From positions 2,418,001 to 2,482,000 of the forward strand of contig OZ241844.1 in the NCBI GenBank assembly GCA_965202735.1: a stretch of 64,000 nt of DNA, written 5' to 3'. Of the stretch, positions 34,682-44,046 are shown piece by piece; within the stretch, counting starts at the first letter, position 1, and each line of letters opens with the position of its first letter. The position numbers and the translations under genes were made by a program. The notes under the pieces are model-generated. The model ran no database searches, was not told where the DNA came from, and was given only the letters and a program-made list of their open reading frames with translations. Source of the DNA: HK1 sp965202735 (lineage in GTDB: Bacteria; Pseudomonadota; Gammaproteobacteria; HK1).

Positions 34682-35677
34682 ATGGCTCAGAAGGCACCGG
34701 GGAAGGCACACCGCAAGGGGCTGACGCTGCTTCAGGTCGCCGACATGTTCGGTGACGAGACGGCGGCAACGCAATGGGTCGCCGAGCGCCGCTGGCCGAA
34801 TGGCCCGCACTGCCCCAAGTGCGGCTCGTTCAACGTCCAGTCGGGCATCAAGCACCGCTCCATGACGCACCGCTGCCGGGACTGCTCGACGGGCAAGAGC
34901 CGAACGATGTTCACCCTGCGCGTGGGCACGGTCATGGAGGGGTCGAAGCTCCCCTATCGGGTGTGGGCCATTGCGATCTACCTGTTCACCACGAACCTCA
35001 AGGGGGTGTCGAGCATGAAGCTGCACCGCGAGCTCGGCATCACGCAGAAATCCGCCTGGCACTTGGCGCACCGACTCCGCAAGACGGTCGAGACGGGACA
35101 GGGGTTCTTCTCCGGCCCGGTCGAGGTCGATGAGACCTTCATCGGGGGCAAGCGGAAGAACATGAGCAACGCCAAGCGCAAGGCACTCGCCGAATCCGGC
35201 GCAGGGCGCGGCTCCGTCGGCAAGACGGCGGTCGTCGGCGCGAAGGACCGGACGACGAAGCAGGTGCGCGCCCAGGTCGTCGAGTACACCGACAAGCCGA
35301 CCCTCCAGGGGTTCGTCGGCGAGCACGCCGCCCCCGAAGCCACCGTGTACACAGACGAGTCGGCCTCCTATGAGGGGTTGGCGCATCACGATTCGGTCAA
35401 GCACAGCGTCTCCGAGTACGTCCGCGGGCAGGTGCACACCAACGGCATGGAGTCGTTCTGGAGCATGCTGAAGCGGGGCTACATCGGCACCTACCACAAG
35501 ATGAGTCCGAAGCATCTGGACCGCTACGTGACGGAGTTCCAGGGACGCCACAACGTCCGCGAGCGGGACACCATCGACCAAATGGGGGACGTGGTGGAGG
35601 GCATGGCCGGCAAGCGGCTGACCTACCGCGACCTCACCAAGCCCAACGGGCTGTCCAGCGGAGCACGCGGATCATGA
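34682..35677 (+). CDS. IS1595-family transposase (ISXO2-like)
   Basis: The 331-residue protein has an N-terminal zinc ribbon (CPKCGSFNVQ, then CRDC) and the ISXO2-like DDE domain: VEVDETFIGGKRKN, VYTDESASYEGL and the Glu-bearing HTNGMESFWSMLKRGYIGTY. It looks intact, so the element is probably mobile. Its stop overlaps the next start in ATGA, so transposase and passenger genes are co-translated. Confidence 0.93.
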   Translation: MAQKAPGKAHRKGLTLLQVADMFGDETAATQWVAERRWPNGPHCPKCGSFNVQSGIKHRSMTHRCRDCSTGKSRTMFTLRVGTVMEGSKLPYRVWAIAIYLFTTNLKGVSSMKLHRELGITQKSAWHLAHRLRKTVETGQGFFSGPVEVDETFIGGKRKNMSNAKRKALAESGAGRGSVGKTAVVGAKDRTTKQVRAQVVEYTDKPTLQGFVGEHAAPEATVYTDESASYEGLAHHDSVKHSVSEYVRGQVHTNGMESFWSMLKRGYIGTYHKMSPKHLDRYVTEFQGRHNVRERDTIDQMGDVVEGMAGKRLTYRDLTKPNGLSSGARGS

Positions 35678-36399
35678 GCGCGACCGCCGGCGAAGCCATA
35701 TCCGTTGACCGGTCCAGGAAGCGAGTCGTCCAGAACGGAATGCCAACCAATGACTTGGTGTTCAGCGCCCATGTCGCGGGAAACGATATGGTTTTCCCGG
35801 AAGTTCTCTCGCTGTATGTCGCGCCGGAGTCTGTCGTAGCGGATGTTACCTACGGCGAAGGCGTGTTCTGGCGCAATGTGCCGACCGATCGATACACGGT
35901 GCTCGACACCGACATAAAGACCGGAACCGATTGTCGCGAACTGCCTTATGGCGATGGCGAAATTGACTGTGTGGTACTGGACCCTCCTTACATGCACACA
36001 CCGGGGGGAAGCGCTCACACGGTTCACACTGCGTTTGAGCGGCATTACCGGAACAACGGCACCGGGAACAAGACGACGAAGAAGTACCACGAAGCGGTGC
36101 TCGCGCTGTACGAAGATGCCGGGAAAGAGGCATGGAGAGTATTACGTGACCGCGGCGTGCTGATCGTGAAGTGTCAGGACGAAGTGTGTTCGAACCGCCA
36201 GCGATTTACCCATGTCGAAATCATGCAGGCGTATGAAAAATTTGGGTTTATTGCTGAAGATCTGTTCGTCGTCATCCGCCAGAACCGGCCTGGAGTGAGC
36301 CGGACAGTCCGGCAAGTTCACGCGCGGAAGAACCATTCGTACTTCATCGTCTTCTGGAAGCGGATAGCGGGACGCCGGCTGTGGGAAGGGCCGGAGTGA
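35674..36399 (+). CDS. Transposon-borne DNA methyltransferase
   Basis: The 241-residue protein has a SAM-binding-type segment ADVTYGEGVFW at 56-66 and the catalytic DPPY at 103-106 (VVLDPPYMHTP), marking an N6-adenine or N4-cytosine DNA methyltransferase. It overlaps the transposase by 4 bases and the nuclease-like gene by 4 bases. GC content is visibly lower than in surrounding chromosomal genes, a sign of transfer. With the next gene it has the layout of a minimal restriction-modification pair, which would make the element selfish in its own right. The true start could be the Met at residue 23. Target sequence unknown. Confidence 0.85.
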   Translation: MSATAGEAISVDRSRKRVVQNGMPTNDLVFSAHVAGNDMVFPEVLSLYVAPESVVADVTYGEGVFWRNVPTDRYTVLDTDIKTGTDCRELPYGDGEIDCVVLDPPYMHTPGGSAHTVHTAFERHYRNNGTGNKTTKKYHEAVLALYEDAGKEAWRVLRDRGVLIVKCQDEVCSNRQRFTHVEIMQAYEKFGFIAEDLFVVIRQNRPGVSRTVRQVHARKNHSYFIVFWKRIAGRRLWEGPE

Positions 36400-36899
36400 A
36401 CGCCGTCGATCTTCTTGTCGCGATTATCCGCGAGCATGCACCGGAGGATATCTGGCGGGATTCTCCGCTCATTGGTTATCGGATGCTCGGGAACACGAAC
36501 CGAGGTGAGATCGGAGAGGAGTTCGTCCGGCGTTACTTGGCGGCACATGGCATTGACGTGGGAAATGGTGGTCGGACGTCAAGGACAGACATCCGAATCG
36601 ACAATCTGCGATTCGAAGTGAAAACCGCGTCGCTCGGTGCCGGCGGAACATTCCAGTTCAATCATGTCCGGCTGGATCGACAGTACGACTACCTTCTCTG
36701 TCTCGGGATCTGTCCTGATCGCGTGGCCTTCAACATGTGGCGGAAGGGCGCGGTTGCGGAGAACCGCGCCGGGACATTGGTTCGCATGGCAGAAGGTCAA
36801 GCGGTTACGTACAAGCTCACGAAGAGATTGGCCGAAATGGACGAGATAGAGAGATTACCTGGCAGGATTGTTGTCGCTCTTGCCAGCCAAGAGGAGTAA
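36396..36899 (+). CDS. Transposon-borne PD-(D/E)XK nuclease-like protein
   Basis: From the GTG at 36396 (GTGA overlap with the methyltransferase stop) the 167-residue protein has NRGEIGEEFVRRYLAAHG followed by RTDIRIDNLRFEVKTASLG. Asp65 and Glu74-Val-Lys76 fit the catalytic D and ExK of restriction endonucleases. The pattern matches type II restriction enzymes and Mrr-like nucleases by logic, but I recognise no specific family. Paired with a DNA methyltransferase it is the natural candidate for the cutting partner. An alternative start at 36381 adds five residues. Confidence 0.68.
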   Translation: MNAVDLLVAIIREHAPEDIWRDSPLIGYRMLGNTNRGEIGEEFVRRYLAAHGIDVGNGGRTSRTDIRIDNLRFEVKTASLGAGGTFQFNHVRLDRQYDYLLCLGICPDRVAFNMWRKGAVAENRAGTLVRMAEGQAVTYKLTKRLAEMDEIERLPGRIVVALASQEE

Positions 36900-36903
36900 G
36901 CCG

Positions 36904-37086
36904 ATGAAGCGCCCGAATCGTCCGCCTGCCTACGTCCCGGAGCCGCGCACGGTGGTGCTCCCGCCGAAGGACTACCAGCCGAGCAAGGCGGAGCTGGAGG
37001 AGGAGTTCGACATGCCGGGCATGTCGGATGAGGAGCTGCGCCGGACGTTCTTCCGGCCCGTCAAATTCGTCCGGGATGCCAAGTAG
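36904..37086 (+). CDS. Small passenger protein of unknown function (60 aa)
   Basis: The ATG at 36904 starts 4 bases after the nuclease-like gene and the stop lies 46 bases before the right end of the element. The protein is proline- and charge-rich (KRPNRPPAYVPEPRTVVLPP, then EELRRTFFRPVKF). No family recognised. Position and spacing suggest it belongs to the same transcript; a role in transposition or in controlling the R-M pair is possible. Confidence 0.6.
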   Translation: MKRPNRPPAYVPEPRTVVLPPKDYQPSKAELEEEFDMPGMSDEELRRTFFRPVKFVRDAK

Positions 37087-37132
37087 TTACGAGCTTGACC
37101 GGGCGATTTTGTGACTTTGGGATATAATCCCC

Positions 37133-37911
37133 TTTCGAAGTGGGTTGTGGTACTCGATGGCGAACAGCCGGTGCGCGAGCGGGCGACCGGCGGTTCCGGG
37201 ATAGACGTTGCCGTGTCCGCAGCTCGCGCACTCGCACCGCCCGCGGCCGGCTGGTCCGGCCCGATCGAGCGCGCTTCCACAGGAGGCACAGCTCCCGGGC
37301 CGATTCCGATCCTCGGCCTCGTTGAGGTCGCCGCACGCCGGACACACCAGGACGTTCTTCGGATGGCGCCGGTTCTCCGCGAGCAGGTAGCCCGGAAACA
37401 GATCGACGGGCGCCCCGCAAGCCTCGCAGTCGAGCACCTTGACCCACAGAAACGACTTCACCGGCACGTCCGGGTCCCCGTAGTGCGGACAGGAGGTCCG
37501 GTAGTAGCGACCGATCCCGGTGCGGAGTGCGTCGATGAGCGCGCCGGCGGCCTGCCCGTAGGCCGCGAGGTCGATTGGCTCGATCTCCTCGCGGACGATC
37601 CACGCCGACATCGGATTGACGTCGAAGCCCTCCACGTCGCACCCGACGCGGTTCGCCTCGATGAGCGGCGTCCCCCCTCCCATGAACGGGTCGGCGATCC
37701 GCAGCCCGGGAAAGTCGTTGGCTCGAAAGAAGATGTCCTCCAGGCGACCCTGGCCGAACTCGGCGAGCACGAGGCCGCGGAACAGTGTGCCCGGGCGGCG
37801 TGCGAACCACTTGTGAACGCCGATGAAGGGACGGTAGCTCTGCTGGATCTGCTTCTCTCGCAACGCCATCCCGGCGATCAGCGAGAGGTCGAAGCGCCGC
37901 TCGATGCTCAC
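37133..37911 (-). pseudogene. N-terminal part of the split Zn-ribbon DNA methylase
   Basis: The GTG at 37911 begins VSIERRFDLSLIAGMALREK, and the frame includes IGVHKWFARRPGTLFRGLVL, the SAM-binding ADPFMGGGTPLIEANRVG, and a zinc ribbon with CxxC pairs (CEACG, CPACG, CASCG, CASCG). It ends AIEYHNPLRK at the insertion point. It lacks the DPPY motif, which lies at 33145-34588. The frame is open upstream to 38004. The order motif I then DPPY with a central Zn-ribbon matches DUF1156/COG1743-like methylases. Confidence 0.82.
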
Positions 37912-37994
37912 CGCTCCCCCCACTCCCGTCGGACGCCAGTGCGACTGCACATGAATTCTCTCATGCCCGGGCCGAACAACGACCGATGTCGACC

Positions 37995-38300
37995 GACGTC
38001 GCATCTAACGCACACGGACATCCGGTGCGGGTGAAGCTCACCGTGGTCAAGGGCTTACTTCTCACCGAAATCGCCGCCTGGGCGCAGCAGCATCTGCGTC
38101 CGGGCGCCGAGGTCCTCTCCGACGGGCTGGCGTGCTTTCATGGGGTGGCGGCAGCGGGCTGCGCGCACGAGCCCATCGTGGTCGGCCGGGGACGGGCTGC
38201 GGTCGAGCGTCCCGGGTTTCGATGGGTCAACACGATTCTCGGCAACATCAAGAACGCATTGTGTGGGACCTATGCGTCGATGATCGGCATGGAGCCCTGA
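37995..38300 (+). pseudogene. IS1595-type transposase fragment (different subgroup)
   Basis: A central piece of an ISXO2-like transposase: VRVKLTVVKGLLLTEIAAWA, EVLSDGLACFHGVAAAGC with the second catalytic Asp, and GFRWVNTILGNIKNAL. Both ends are missing; similarity stops near GTYASMIG at the right. It is not a copy of the intact element next door. It lies just upstream of the split methylase gene. Confidence 0.75.
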
Positions 38301-38340
38301 GTTCGTGCTTCGTGGGGTGTGCCCCCGGAACTGATCAGTA

Positions 38341-39717
38341 TCAATGAAGGTATGTCCGTCGAAGGGGTACGACATTGTCAGGACAAGCCACGTCGGCTCG
38401 ATACGTTTCCGCGAGCACAGGCCATGCATGGTCGAATCGTTGGCTCTGCACGAGCGAGCGCAGGGTGAGAATGGCTTGCCCGCCGGGCAGGCCCCAGCGC
38501 ATCCCGGAGCGCTTGAGCCGTTCGGTGACCAAGGTCTTGCAGGCCGCCTCGACGACCCCGGAGCCGATGGGCAGGCCCCGCGCCTTGGCCTCGGCGTAGC
38601 CCATGCGGTGGCGATTGCCGCGGAAGTAGCCGAGCACCTGTGCGATGCGCTCCTCGTCGGGATATCTCGTGCGCAGATGCACCAGCGCGCGGATGACCCG
38701 CTCGACCCCGGCGGGCTCATGACGCAGCCGGTGGCGATAGGTGTTGAGCTGCGTCGCCGCCTTGGGCGAGGCGGTGCCGTAGGCGGCGTCGAAGGCGTCG
38801 CTGAGCTGCTCGACGGCGTGGTAGAAGTCGATGAGTTCGACGCCCTCGGGCAGCGCACCGGAGAGGAACGTCCAGTTGTCCTTCGCCCCGTCGGCGAGCT
38901 TGACCACGGTGAGGTCCGGGCGCGGGGCGCGCACCGCCGCGACCTCGGCGGCAACCATCGCCTTGAGGCTCGCCTTGCGCGGCTGCGGCATCCGGCCCAT
39001 GCGCACGCTGTACAGCCGCTCGCCCTGGGCATCGACCAGCGAGACCGTGGCACAGCCCGCCTCGCGGTATCCGCCGCGCATCGGCGCCATCACCCCGTCG
39101 AGCGAGACCACCACCGCACGGGCCGCCTCCGGCACCGCGACGCTGGCCTCGCGCACCGTGGTCTCGAACGTCTCGCGCTGCGCCTCCCAGCGCGCCGACA
39201 GCGCCTTGGGCAGCCGGTCGAGGCTGCTCTTCGACGGCTGCATCGGCCCGAGGGTGGCCAGCACCTGCTCGGCGTCTCGCGGGGTCAGATGCGAGACCAG
39301 CAGCGCACCGTGGCGCGCCGCGAGCGGCGTCCAGTACCCCTCGACGATGCCCACCCGGCGCTCCAGCGCCGCCACTGCCCGCGCCCCGCGCCGCGCCCGG
39401 TACAGCGTGCGGGTCACCGACACCGGGCCGGCGGTGGTGAGGTAGGTCTGGGCACTGCGACACGCCCGGCGATGGACCTCGCCGTCGATGAGCACGAACG
39501 GCAGGTCCACGTCGTGTCGGGCGAGCGCCTGTTCGGTGACCGCGCACTCGGTGCGGGCGAACAGGGCGTGGAGCTCGCGCTCGAAGTTCTCGAACGAATG
39601 CGTGTCGGACGATTCGTACTTCTTCAGCAGCGCACTCACGCGCCGGGGGAGTGCTTCGAGCACGCTCCAGACATCTTGGGGAGTGGGTTTGTCGGTCGGC
39701 GTATGGGATACTTCCAT
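38341..39717 (-). CDS. ISKra4-family transposase
   Basis: The 458-residue protein matches the ISKra4 pattern: an N-terminal coiled region, then VVVSLDGVMAPMRGG with the first Asp, VVKLADGAKDNWTFLSG, the ELIDFYHAVEQL motif, and ARGLPIGSGVVEAACKTLV with the Glu. The start at 39717 was chosen because the longer frame to 39774 adds an unrelated tail. No terminal repeats could be found with confidence, so element ends are unset. It lies between an IS1595-type fragment and a truncated defence gene. Confidence 0.85.
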   Translation of the reverse strand: MEVSHTPTDKPTPQDVWSVLEALPRRVSALLKKYESSDTHSFENFERELHALFARTECAVTEQALARHDVDLPFVLIDGEVHRRACRSAQTYLTTAGPVSVTRTLYRARRGARAVAALERRVGIVEGYWTPLAARHGALLVSHLTPRDAEQVLATLGPMQPSKSSLDRLPKALSARWEAQRETFETTVREASVAVPEAARAVVVSLDGVMAPMRGGYREAGCATVSLVDAQGERLYSVRMGRMPQPRKASLKAMVAAEVAAVRAPRPDLTVVKLADGAKDNWTFLSGALPEGVELIDFYHAVEQLSDAFDAAYGTASPKAATQLNTYRHRLRHEPAGVERVIRALVHLRTRYPDEERIAQVLGYFRGNRHRMGYAEAKARGLPIGSGVVEAACKTLVTERLKRSGMRWGLPGGQAILTLRSLVQSQRFDHAWPVLAETYRADVACPDNVVPLRRTYLH

Positions 39718-39937
39718 TGGGGCAGCCCTCCACAGTGTTGGGATTTCGCGCACAGCATTGTTGCAGAGGATCACTGCCCCGTCTTCCCCTCTGAGCTTGC
39801 CTGCGGTGACAAAGTGTCACCGGAGACGGGTTCTTCTTCGTCTGGCGTTTTCCACAAATCTTTAGAATTCGATCATTTAGGAGTATTAGCTCGTGTCAGT
39901 TCTAGATCTACACCCGCTTCGTGGTTCGTGCGTGATC

Positions 39938-41045
39938 TCACGCGGCTCGTTCCGGTCGGCTGACGTCGAGCACGAACACGTCGATCTGCGAACGCCGCGC
40001 CTCCGGGAGACGGTCGGTCAACATCTTCCGAAGCGACAGAGGGGTTGCCGGTCCATCCAGCCCCTGCGGGTGTGCGGGCAATTTCTTTCCGGGGACATTC
40101 CCGAACCATAGAACGACGTACACACCTCGACCTTCGGCATGCCACTCCCGGGCATAGTAGGCGTCGAGCTGTTCGGATGCGGCGTTCCACACCTCTCGGT
40201 GCCACTGGCCCTTGATTTCGACCGGCAACCTGATGCCATTTCGGAGTGCGACGAAATCGGCCCGCCTCTGTTCGGGCATCCGCATCTCGGGCACGAGCTG
40301 GATCGCATCGGACATCACTCCCGAGAGGTGCTCGACCAGACGGTTTCGGCAGTATTCTTCCCCTTGCGGGCCGTTCTTCGTCCAATACGTCTCCCACATG
40401 TCGGTGTCGCTCGCGTGCATCCGCTCCTGGAGTACGTCGAGGTGGTCAACCAAGTATGCGCGCATGTCGTCGATGGTCTCCGGGACGCCGTTCGTGACTA
40501 CGGCCCGAAGGTCGGAGAGGCTGGGAGCGGTGTACTCGAAATCGCGCCGGAGCCTGCGTTGCAGCGCGAGCGCATGCCTCGCCGTCGCTCTGTAGGTCTC
40601 GGCGGGTCCGTCGACCAGGCGCTGCAACGCCTCCGTTGCCTCCGGGGTGGGGCGGCTCGCGAGCGCCTGGATGGTCCGTTCGATGAATTCCGTCGCATGC
40701 CACGGGTGGCGGTCTCCCCACACACCGCCCACTGGAGGGCCGACACTTTGCCAGTGCGGTCCGAAGGCTTCCACGATGAACACGAGCTGAGAGACTGCAA
40801 GATGCGACATCACCCATTGGCGCACCTCCCCGAGCTGGTCTCGGATTCGCCAGATCAGATCGTGATGGGCGGCTGCCGTCTCTTCAAGATCGCTGCGGCG
40901 GCGCTCGAACTCGACGACGAAAGCGGCCGACAGCCACAGCAGCATCGTGTCCCGGTCGGGCGCGTCCTCCATCGTCCAGCCGGAGAGCAGCTCATCGACC
41001 ATGTCTCGCGGGGCGCGGCGGTCGAGCGCACACGTGAAGAGCTCC
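39938..41045 (-). pseudogene. 5'-truncated large protein with C-terminal PD-(D/E)XK domain
   Basis: The frame is open through the first ATG (41002) to about 41045 (ELFTCALDRRAPRD), where IS4 sequence starts, so the N-terminal part is missing. The remaining 354 or so residues are helical with a C-terminal nuclease-like domain: RRADFVALRNGIRLPVEIKG holds Asp and ExK, followed by WNAASEQLDAYYAREW and GVYVVLWFG. Such domains close large NTPase or helicase-like defence proteins, but the parent family is not recognised. Its context (methylase, AlbA_2, ISs) is a decayed defence island. Confidence 0.65.
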
Positions 41046-41046
41046 G

Positions 41047-41871
41047 TTGACGATTGTGCTGTCGATGCTGACCGGGCACGGTCGGGCGACCCCGCTGATG
41101 TGGCGCACGGTGCAGGCGTCGACGCTGAAAGGCCATCAGAGGGGGCATGAGGATGCGCTGCTGCGTGCGCTGCGCGGTGCGATGCCCGAGGCGGTGAAGG
41201 TCACGGTGGTGGCGGACCGGGGATTCGGCAACGCGCCGATGATGCAGTGCCTGAGCCAGGAGCTCGGCTTCGAGTACGTGCTTCGCATCCGGGGCAACCT
41301 CTGGGTGACGAGCGCGAAGGGCGAGCGGCGCCGGGCGTCGCAGTGGGTGGGCGTGCAGGGGCGCTCGTGCACGCTGCGCGGTGCGACGGTGACCGATGCC
41401 CATGCCCTGACGGTGGGCAAGGCGGTGTGCGTGCACGCGCCGGCGATGGCCGAGCCGTGGTGCGTGGTGGCGAGCGAGGAGAAGGTGGCCACCCGCACGC
41501 TGATTCGCTATTACGCCAAGCGCTGGGGTATCGAGACGAGCTTTCGCGACCTCAAGGACTGGCGTTTCGGGATGGGGATGGGGGCGATGCGGGTGCGTCA
41601 CACGGCGCGGCGCGACCGCCTGTTGCTGCTCAGCGCGTTGTCGATGGCGTTGTTGACGTTGCTCGGTGCGGCGGGGGAGCGGTTGGGCTACGACCGGTGG
41701 TTGAAGGCGAACACGGTCAAGACCCGCACGCACTCGCTGTTTCGCCAGGGGCTGATGCTCTATCACCATCTGCCCAACTGGCCTGCGCATCGGCTGCGTC
41801 CACTGGTCGAGGAGTTTGCCCACATGCTTGTGGAGCAGCGTGTGTATCGGGAACTCTTCGGGGTCATCTGA
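41047..41871 (+). pseudogene. IS4-family transposase, 5'-truncated
   Basis: The frame has KVTVVADRGFGNAPMMQCL (second Asp) and the YREK-type signature YYAKRWGIETSFRDLKDWRF of IS4 transposases, but the N-terminal third with the first catalytic Asp is missing. It fills exactly the space between two truncated genes on the opposite strand, whose broken ends (41045 and about 41880) mark the borders of the insertion. Probably a decayed element that caused a deletion. Confidence 0.8.
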
Positions 41872-41877
41872 CGGCAA

Positions 41878-43190
41878 AATAATGAGGGGATGTCTGAGGC
41901 CAGAACCTCGACTCCGGACAGAGGTGTTCCTTCGCAGTGCACCGTGACCGTCGCATCGGCGGGAGCGAGCTCAAGCCTGGCGGCGGGGATGCTCAGCACG
42001 ATGTTGGAACCGTCAACGACCCTGTATTCCGGCAGGATACCGGCGGTTTCCAGGGTCTCGGCGCGGATGATCGAGACGCCGTCTCCCCGACGTTCCATCA
42101 GGTACCCACGATGGTTCGAGCCGGGGACCTCGCCGACGGGAATTCTCCCGAACACGGAAGCGATCACTTCGTTGCGGGTGGCCTGGCTTGCCTCCATGCC
42201 TTCCAGCGTCATGCCATTGGGAAGCTGACCGGGCGAGTCGATCTCGAGGCGGTCCCTGAACATCGAGAGCCTGATCCGCCGTGAAGACATGGAGTAGTCG
42301 CGATGTGCGACTGCGTTCACCACAGCCTCGAACACCGCTGTCGCACCGTACTGTGGCATGTCCTCGCGTTGCGGCGTCTTGCGCGCCGCAACGCGCATGT
42401 TTCGCACGACGAACTTCACCGCATCGGCGATCTGGACGGGAAGTGGCCCGACGATCTCCTGCGTGTCCAACTGGCCGGAGGCCCGATCTGATCCACGATA
42501 GTGTGTCGCCACAATGGTGGCTTGCGGCAGCCATTCCCGGGGCGACCGGGTGCAAATGAGTACGCCGGCGACCGTGGCCCGGACCACACTGGCTTCGTCC
42601 TGCGCCAGCAGGCGAAGATTCAGCAATCCCCGGCGAGGGTCGGTCGCCCCGGACACGCTGAGGAGCGGCTCCCACAGACGCTCGCTGAGCGTCTCGAAGC
42701 CCGTCTGCGGCACGACCTGCCTGTCGAACCACAGGAAGCGGCTCTGGGCGCGGTTCTGTGCCAGCCTCAGAAGTTCGCTGCCTTCCAGGCGGCGTCTGGT
42801 CGAGCCGACCCGAATGAACGCGCGCCCGTCCCGCTCGTGAACGGCGTTGCCCCGCGGTACTTCCACGAGCACGAAGGCTCTTTCATCGAGCTCCCGATGA
42901 TGCACCCGGATGCGCAGAGCGGGCTCGATGGAGTCGGTGCCGATCTCCACCAGCAGGCGGTCGAGCGCTTCCATCTGTGCCCGGGACATTCCCGGGACTC
43001 GTCCATCGTCGGACACTCCGCACAGGAGCACGCCACCATCCGCGTTGGCGAAGGCGCCCAGCTCGTCGGCAAGATCGTCCCTGCGAGGACTGATGGGAGA
43101 ATCGCCGTTGAATTCGATCCGCTTGAATTCCCAGCGGCTGTCTTCACCCAGCCGCAGTTGCCGGCGAATGTCTTCGTTACTGATCGTCAT
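41878..43190 (-). pseudogene. AlbA_2 (Schlafen-like) domain protein, 3'-truncated
   Basis: The protein starts MTISNEDIRRQLRLGEDSRW and has the AlbA_2 nucleic-acid-binding domain (WEFKRIEFNG, then LADELGAFANADGGVLLCGV) and an HATPase_c_4-like C-terminal part (FEAVVNAVAHRDYSMSSRRI, IDSPGQLPNGMTLEGM), as in COG2865 RecG-like regulators and short defence genes. Similarity ends near VEVLASDIPSLF at about 41880, where IS4 sequence takes over; the reading frame continues to 41763 only through that IS. Possibly still expressed as a truncated protein. Confidence 0.75.
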
Positions 43191-43672
43191 GGGGTACTCT
43201 CTCGTCCACGCGCGCTCGGGAGAGCAGCATTACACGCCGCTCGCCGCGACGGTGACGGTAGATGCCTCGGCCGTGACGCTGTTCACGAAGCCAAGCGATT
43301 CGACAGCGCGTACGTAGCGACACGCAGGATGGTGTCGATCTCCCGGCGATTCGAAAGACACGGATGCTCGAACCGCCATCGCGTTCTCGCTCCAGCCGAG
43401 GCCCACGACGTATCGGAAGAGCGCAAGTTACCCGATCCAGCCGCCTTGACCGGTAGCACGGGAGGTCCCCGCAGGGCTGATTCGTTCTCTCGATCATCTC
43501 CAATTGATTCAAGGGGTTACTTCCGTCGGGATTCCCTTCGTCCGGAATTCCCGCGAGCCGAAAAAGAGCCGCTTCATCAAGAGGTTACGCTTTCCGAGGC
43601 GTTCATGGGCGCACGAGAACGAATTTGCCTTGGAGGTCCCCGTGGATTCCGAAACGCCGGGGCCGGACCGCA
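43191..43672. other. No recognisable gene
   Basis: Lower-GC sequence between the AlbA_2 gene and a hypothetical gene fragment. Short frames exist on both strands but none resembles a protein family. It may be eroded coding sequence. Confidence 0.5.
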
Positions 43673-43975
43673 TCAAGTCGCCTCCGAGTCCTGTCCGTCA
43701 TCGCGCAAGACGCTCTCCAGTTGAGGATTCAGCAGCCTCCATCGCTGGCCTGTACACTCCAGATCGCCCTTCAGCACAACCGGCGCCCGGTCCTTGTGGG
43801 CCTGAACCGCCCGTTCATAATCCGCCTGCTCCAGAACCGCCACCACCGACTGCCGTTGCCTGTCGATCTCGGCACGGAGCCTGATCGTCCCGTCGATATC
43901 GCCCTCTGCGTGTTCCAGAATGCGAACGAAGCCATGGAGAAACACGTCGGGCTTCGGCGCCAGGGCTAATTCGTT
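43673..43975 (-). pseudogene. C-terminal fragment of an unrecognised protein
   Basis: The frame reads LALAPKPDVFLHGFVRILEH, then IDGTIRLRAEID and YERAVQAHKDRAPVVLKGDL, ending at a stop at 43673. It looks protein-like (balanced composition, hydrophobic periodicity, unlike shadow frames) but has no start: upstream it meets the left side of the ISAs1-type element near 43975. Probably the tail of a larger gene destroyed by that insertion. Confidence 0.5.
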
Positions 43976-44046
43976 CTATGAGCATTTGCGTTCTGTGACA
44001 GTGGGTTGACGGTGATACTGGACTTCCCCGCCACGATTCGATATAC

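Larger units (their letters stand above)
34597..37132 (+). mobile_element. IS1595-family element carrying three passenger genes
   Basis: The 2,536-base element has perfect 26-base inverted repeats beginning GGGGATTATATCCCAAAGTC at both ends and is flanked by the 8-base duplication TTTCGAAG (34589-34596 and 37133-37140), as expected for IS1595. It encodes the transposase, then a DNA methyltransferase, a PD-(D/E)XK nuclease-like protein and a 60-residue protein, all on one strand with ATGA or GTGA overlaps or a tiny gap. The passengers are lower in GC than the host. The intact ends, intact genes and clean duplication point to a recent insertion into a DNA methylase gene. Confidence 0.93.

Noticed and set aside
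38341..39774. Longer start for the ISKra4 transposase
   Set aside because: The extra 19 residues show no family similarity; the Met at 39717 gives a normal N-terminus.
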